DNA of 64,000 bases from Calothrix sp. NIES-2100 (GTDB lineage Bacteria; Cyanobacteriota; Cyanobacteriia; Cyanobacteriales; Nostocaceae), in assembly GCF_002368195.1 (NCBI RefSeq), contig NZ_AP018178.1, forward strand, positions 6,894,645-6,958,644, given 5' to 3'. The notes under the pieces were generated by a model that was given only the letters and a program-made list of their open reading frames with translations, did no database searches and had not been told where the DNA came from. Positions 62,728 to 64,000 of the stretch are shown here, one piece after another. A program made the translations under genes and the position numbers. Numbering within the stretch: the first letter of the stretch is position 1; each line of letters opens with the position of its first letter.

Positions 62728-64000
62728 CTAAAAATACTCCACCCTTGCATCTAAACCATATGAGCGTAGCATTTTCGAGAGATTTTCTGCTTCTGCCCGA
62801 TTGCCAAATCTCCCAGCATTGACATAATCCCCTAAACCTGATTTTTCGACAACAGGATTAGCTATATACTGACGTACTTTGTTGAGAGTATCGGCATTAT
62901 GAAGCGGTACTACTACTACATAGCTTTTTTGATTAGTATTAGCATTAGCAGTATTCTCGCCCGTAGAATTATTCAAACCTAAGGCATTCCAAGTTTGTGC
63001 ATCTACATTTCCCGTGGGAGTCAGCCGAGAATATTGCTGAAAAGCATACACATATGCCCTAGTATTTTCACCGTAATAACCATCAGGGTTGCCATTAAAA
63101 AAGCCTAATTGTAACAACCGCTCTTGAATTGCTTTGACATTCTCCCCACTGTCACCAATGGTGAGATAATTTCTGCTTGGTTGAGTAGATGGTTGAGCAT
63201 ATGCAGTTCGCCCAACTGAACGTACTGCTTCCAACGCTTGGATATTGGCTATCCCATCAGCAGCTAGTTGATAATCTCGCTGGAATCGGATCAGAGCATC
63301 CCTAGTCATAGGGCCAAAATTACCAGTCGGTGTAGCTGTTAAGTATCCCAACTCTCGTAAACGTTCTTGCAGTTCTCTGACTTGTTCAGGAGAAAGACTA
63401 GTTCTGTCTGGTAATACACCAGGGGAGGGATTGAGCAGTCTGTTCCAAGTTTGTTGATCGGTAATGCCATTGGCAGATATGCCAGAATTTTGCTGGAATG
63501 CAATTAAAGCATCTCTAGTGAGGGGGCCAAAATTCCCAGTAGGATTAGTATTCAAATAACCTAACTGTTGTAACCGCTGTTGTAACCTTGTTACTGCTGG
63601 GCCTTGACTACCTTGAGACAAAAGCGGATAATCACCTCCTTGGCTGGGTCTATTCAGTGGGGTAACAACAGCATTAGTACGACCTCTAGAAGGTTGCTGA
63701 GAGCGAATTAAGGCCTGCTGAGTTTGCGGGCCAAAATAGCCTGTAATGGGGCCTTGAAAATAGCCTAAGCGCTGTAAACGTTGTTGTAGTTTGACAACTT
63801 CTGGGCCTCTGCTACCTAGTCGCAGATTACTATTGACATTACGGTTAGTGGTTCTACTTTGGCAGACTTGTTGTAGCGATCGCTGTGTACCAACGCCAAC
63901 CACTCCATCCGCCGGTAATTTCTTAGCTTGCTGGAAAGCGATGACGGCTTGCTGGGTTATTGAACCAAAGTTACCATTGACAGGGCCATTAAAGTATCCT
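62728..64000 (-). CDS. Peptidoglycan-binding protein with SPOR-like C-terminus (5' partial)
   Basis: The frame stays open to the window edge, so the start is missing. At least five PG_binding_1 units are seen, the first cut by the edge: for example VVKLQQRLQRLGYFQGPITG, VTRLQQRLQQLGYLNTNPTG with FGPLTRDALIAFQQ, VRELQERLRELGYL with FGPMTRDALIRFQ, and VKAIQERLLQLGFFNG. The last ~70 residues (YVVVVPLHNADTLNKVRQYI, AGRFGNRAEAENLSKMLRSY) fit a SPOR domain, which binds denuded septal glycan. It is probably an envelope protein acting at cell division or septa, next to a PBP4-type gene. Confidence 0.88.
   Translation of the reverse strand, partial: GYFNGPVNGNFGSITQQAVIAFQQAKKLPADGVVGVGTQRSLQQVCQSRTTNRNVNSNLRLGSRGPEVVKLQQRLQRLGYFQGPITGYFGPQTQQALIRSQQPSRGRTNAVVTPLNRPSQGGDYPLLSQGSQGPAVTRLQQRLQQLGYLNTNPTGNFGPLTRDALIAFQQNSGISANGITDQQTWNRLLNPSPGVLPDRTSLSPEQVRELQERLRELGYLTATPTGNFGPMTRDALIRFQRDYQLAADGIANIQALEAVRSVGRTAYAQPSTQPSRNYLTIGDSGENVKAIQERLLQLGFFNGNPDGYYGENTRAYVYAFQQYSRLTPTGNVDAQTWNALGLNNSTGENTANANTNQKSYVVVVPLHNADTLNKVRQYIANPVVEKSGLGDYVNAGRFGNRAEAENLSKMLRSYGLDARVEYF

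Noticed and set aside
62503..62754. 83-codon plus-strand frame
   Set aside because: Its second half is encoded by the palindromic repeat at 62635-62691 and CCCCATG heptads; the first half has no recognised similarity.

Overview
The window looks like chromosomal DNA of a filamentous, heterocyst-type cyanobacterium (Nostocales: Nostoc/Anabaena relatives). The evidence is the dense HIP1 octamer (GCGATCGC), heptanucleotide tandem repeats between most genes (GTCAGTT, CCAATGC, TCATTAG types), G-rich 'gggggacaa' tracts, several Uma2-family genes, a CyaC-type sensor/adenylate cyclase, very large PAS/GAF sensor kinases and a phylloquinone (men) gene cluster. Species is not assigned.

Layout. 1-8.6 kb: a partial 14-blade WD40 protein, a 21-bp tandem array flanked by hairpins, two Uma2 genes, and a divergent pair made of an outer-membrane barrel protein and a FecR-domain protein with sixteen 45-bp repeats. 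8.9-14.4 kb: glutathione reductase, a YqiA-like hydrolase, hisC, an unknown protein and a GNAT acetyltransferase. 15.1-20.9 kb: cyaC, a TonB-like proline-rich protein, tRNA-Gly(TCC), and a 40-codon ORF resembling an HsdS tail joined to a Uma2 gene. 20.9-25.2 kb, minus strand: a DUF815 AAA+ ATPase, a membrane-anchored coiled-coil protein with a TerB_C-like tail, and a BrxD-like (DUF2791) ATPase. 25.3-28.5 kb: a TMEM14-like protein, a lone receiver, a receiver-PAS-kinase and a small membrane protein.

28.7-34.5 kb: phylloquinone genes menF, menA, menC, menE and a DHNA-CoA thioesterase-like gene. Both menC and menE carry intergenic-type repeats inside the reading frame. 34.7-37.5 kb, minus strand: a HopA1-family protein and an APH-fold kinase, the pairing used as a split Ser/Thr dehydratase in class V lanthipeptides and thioamitides, with a 69-codon ORF directly upstream. 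38.3-45.1 kb: two large signalling proteins, one REC-wHTH-Hpt-REC-REC-GGDEF and one 8xPAS hybrid kinase.

45.2-56.6 kb, minus strand: DUF2288, an AI-2E-type permease, then plsX-fabH-fabD-plsC (early fatty-acid and phospholipid synthesis), leucyl aminopeptidase, an EcsC-like protein, a nested MITE-like element, a BrnT-type toxin-antitoxin pair, an alpha/beta hydrolase and a second acyltransferase. 57-64 kb: metG, a LabA-like NYN protein, an LptC/OstA-like lipoprotein, a PBP4-type carboxypeptidase, and a peptidoglycan-binding/SPOR protein cut by the window end.

The best leads for an undescribed system are the HopA1/APH pair with its upstream small ORF, and the TerB_C/BrxD-like/DUF815 group. All family calls come from reading motifs; no database search was run.
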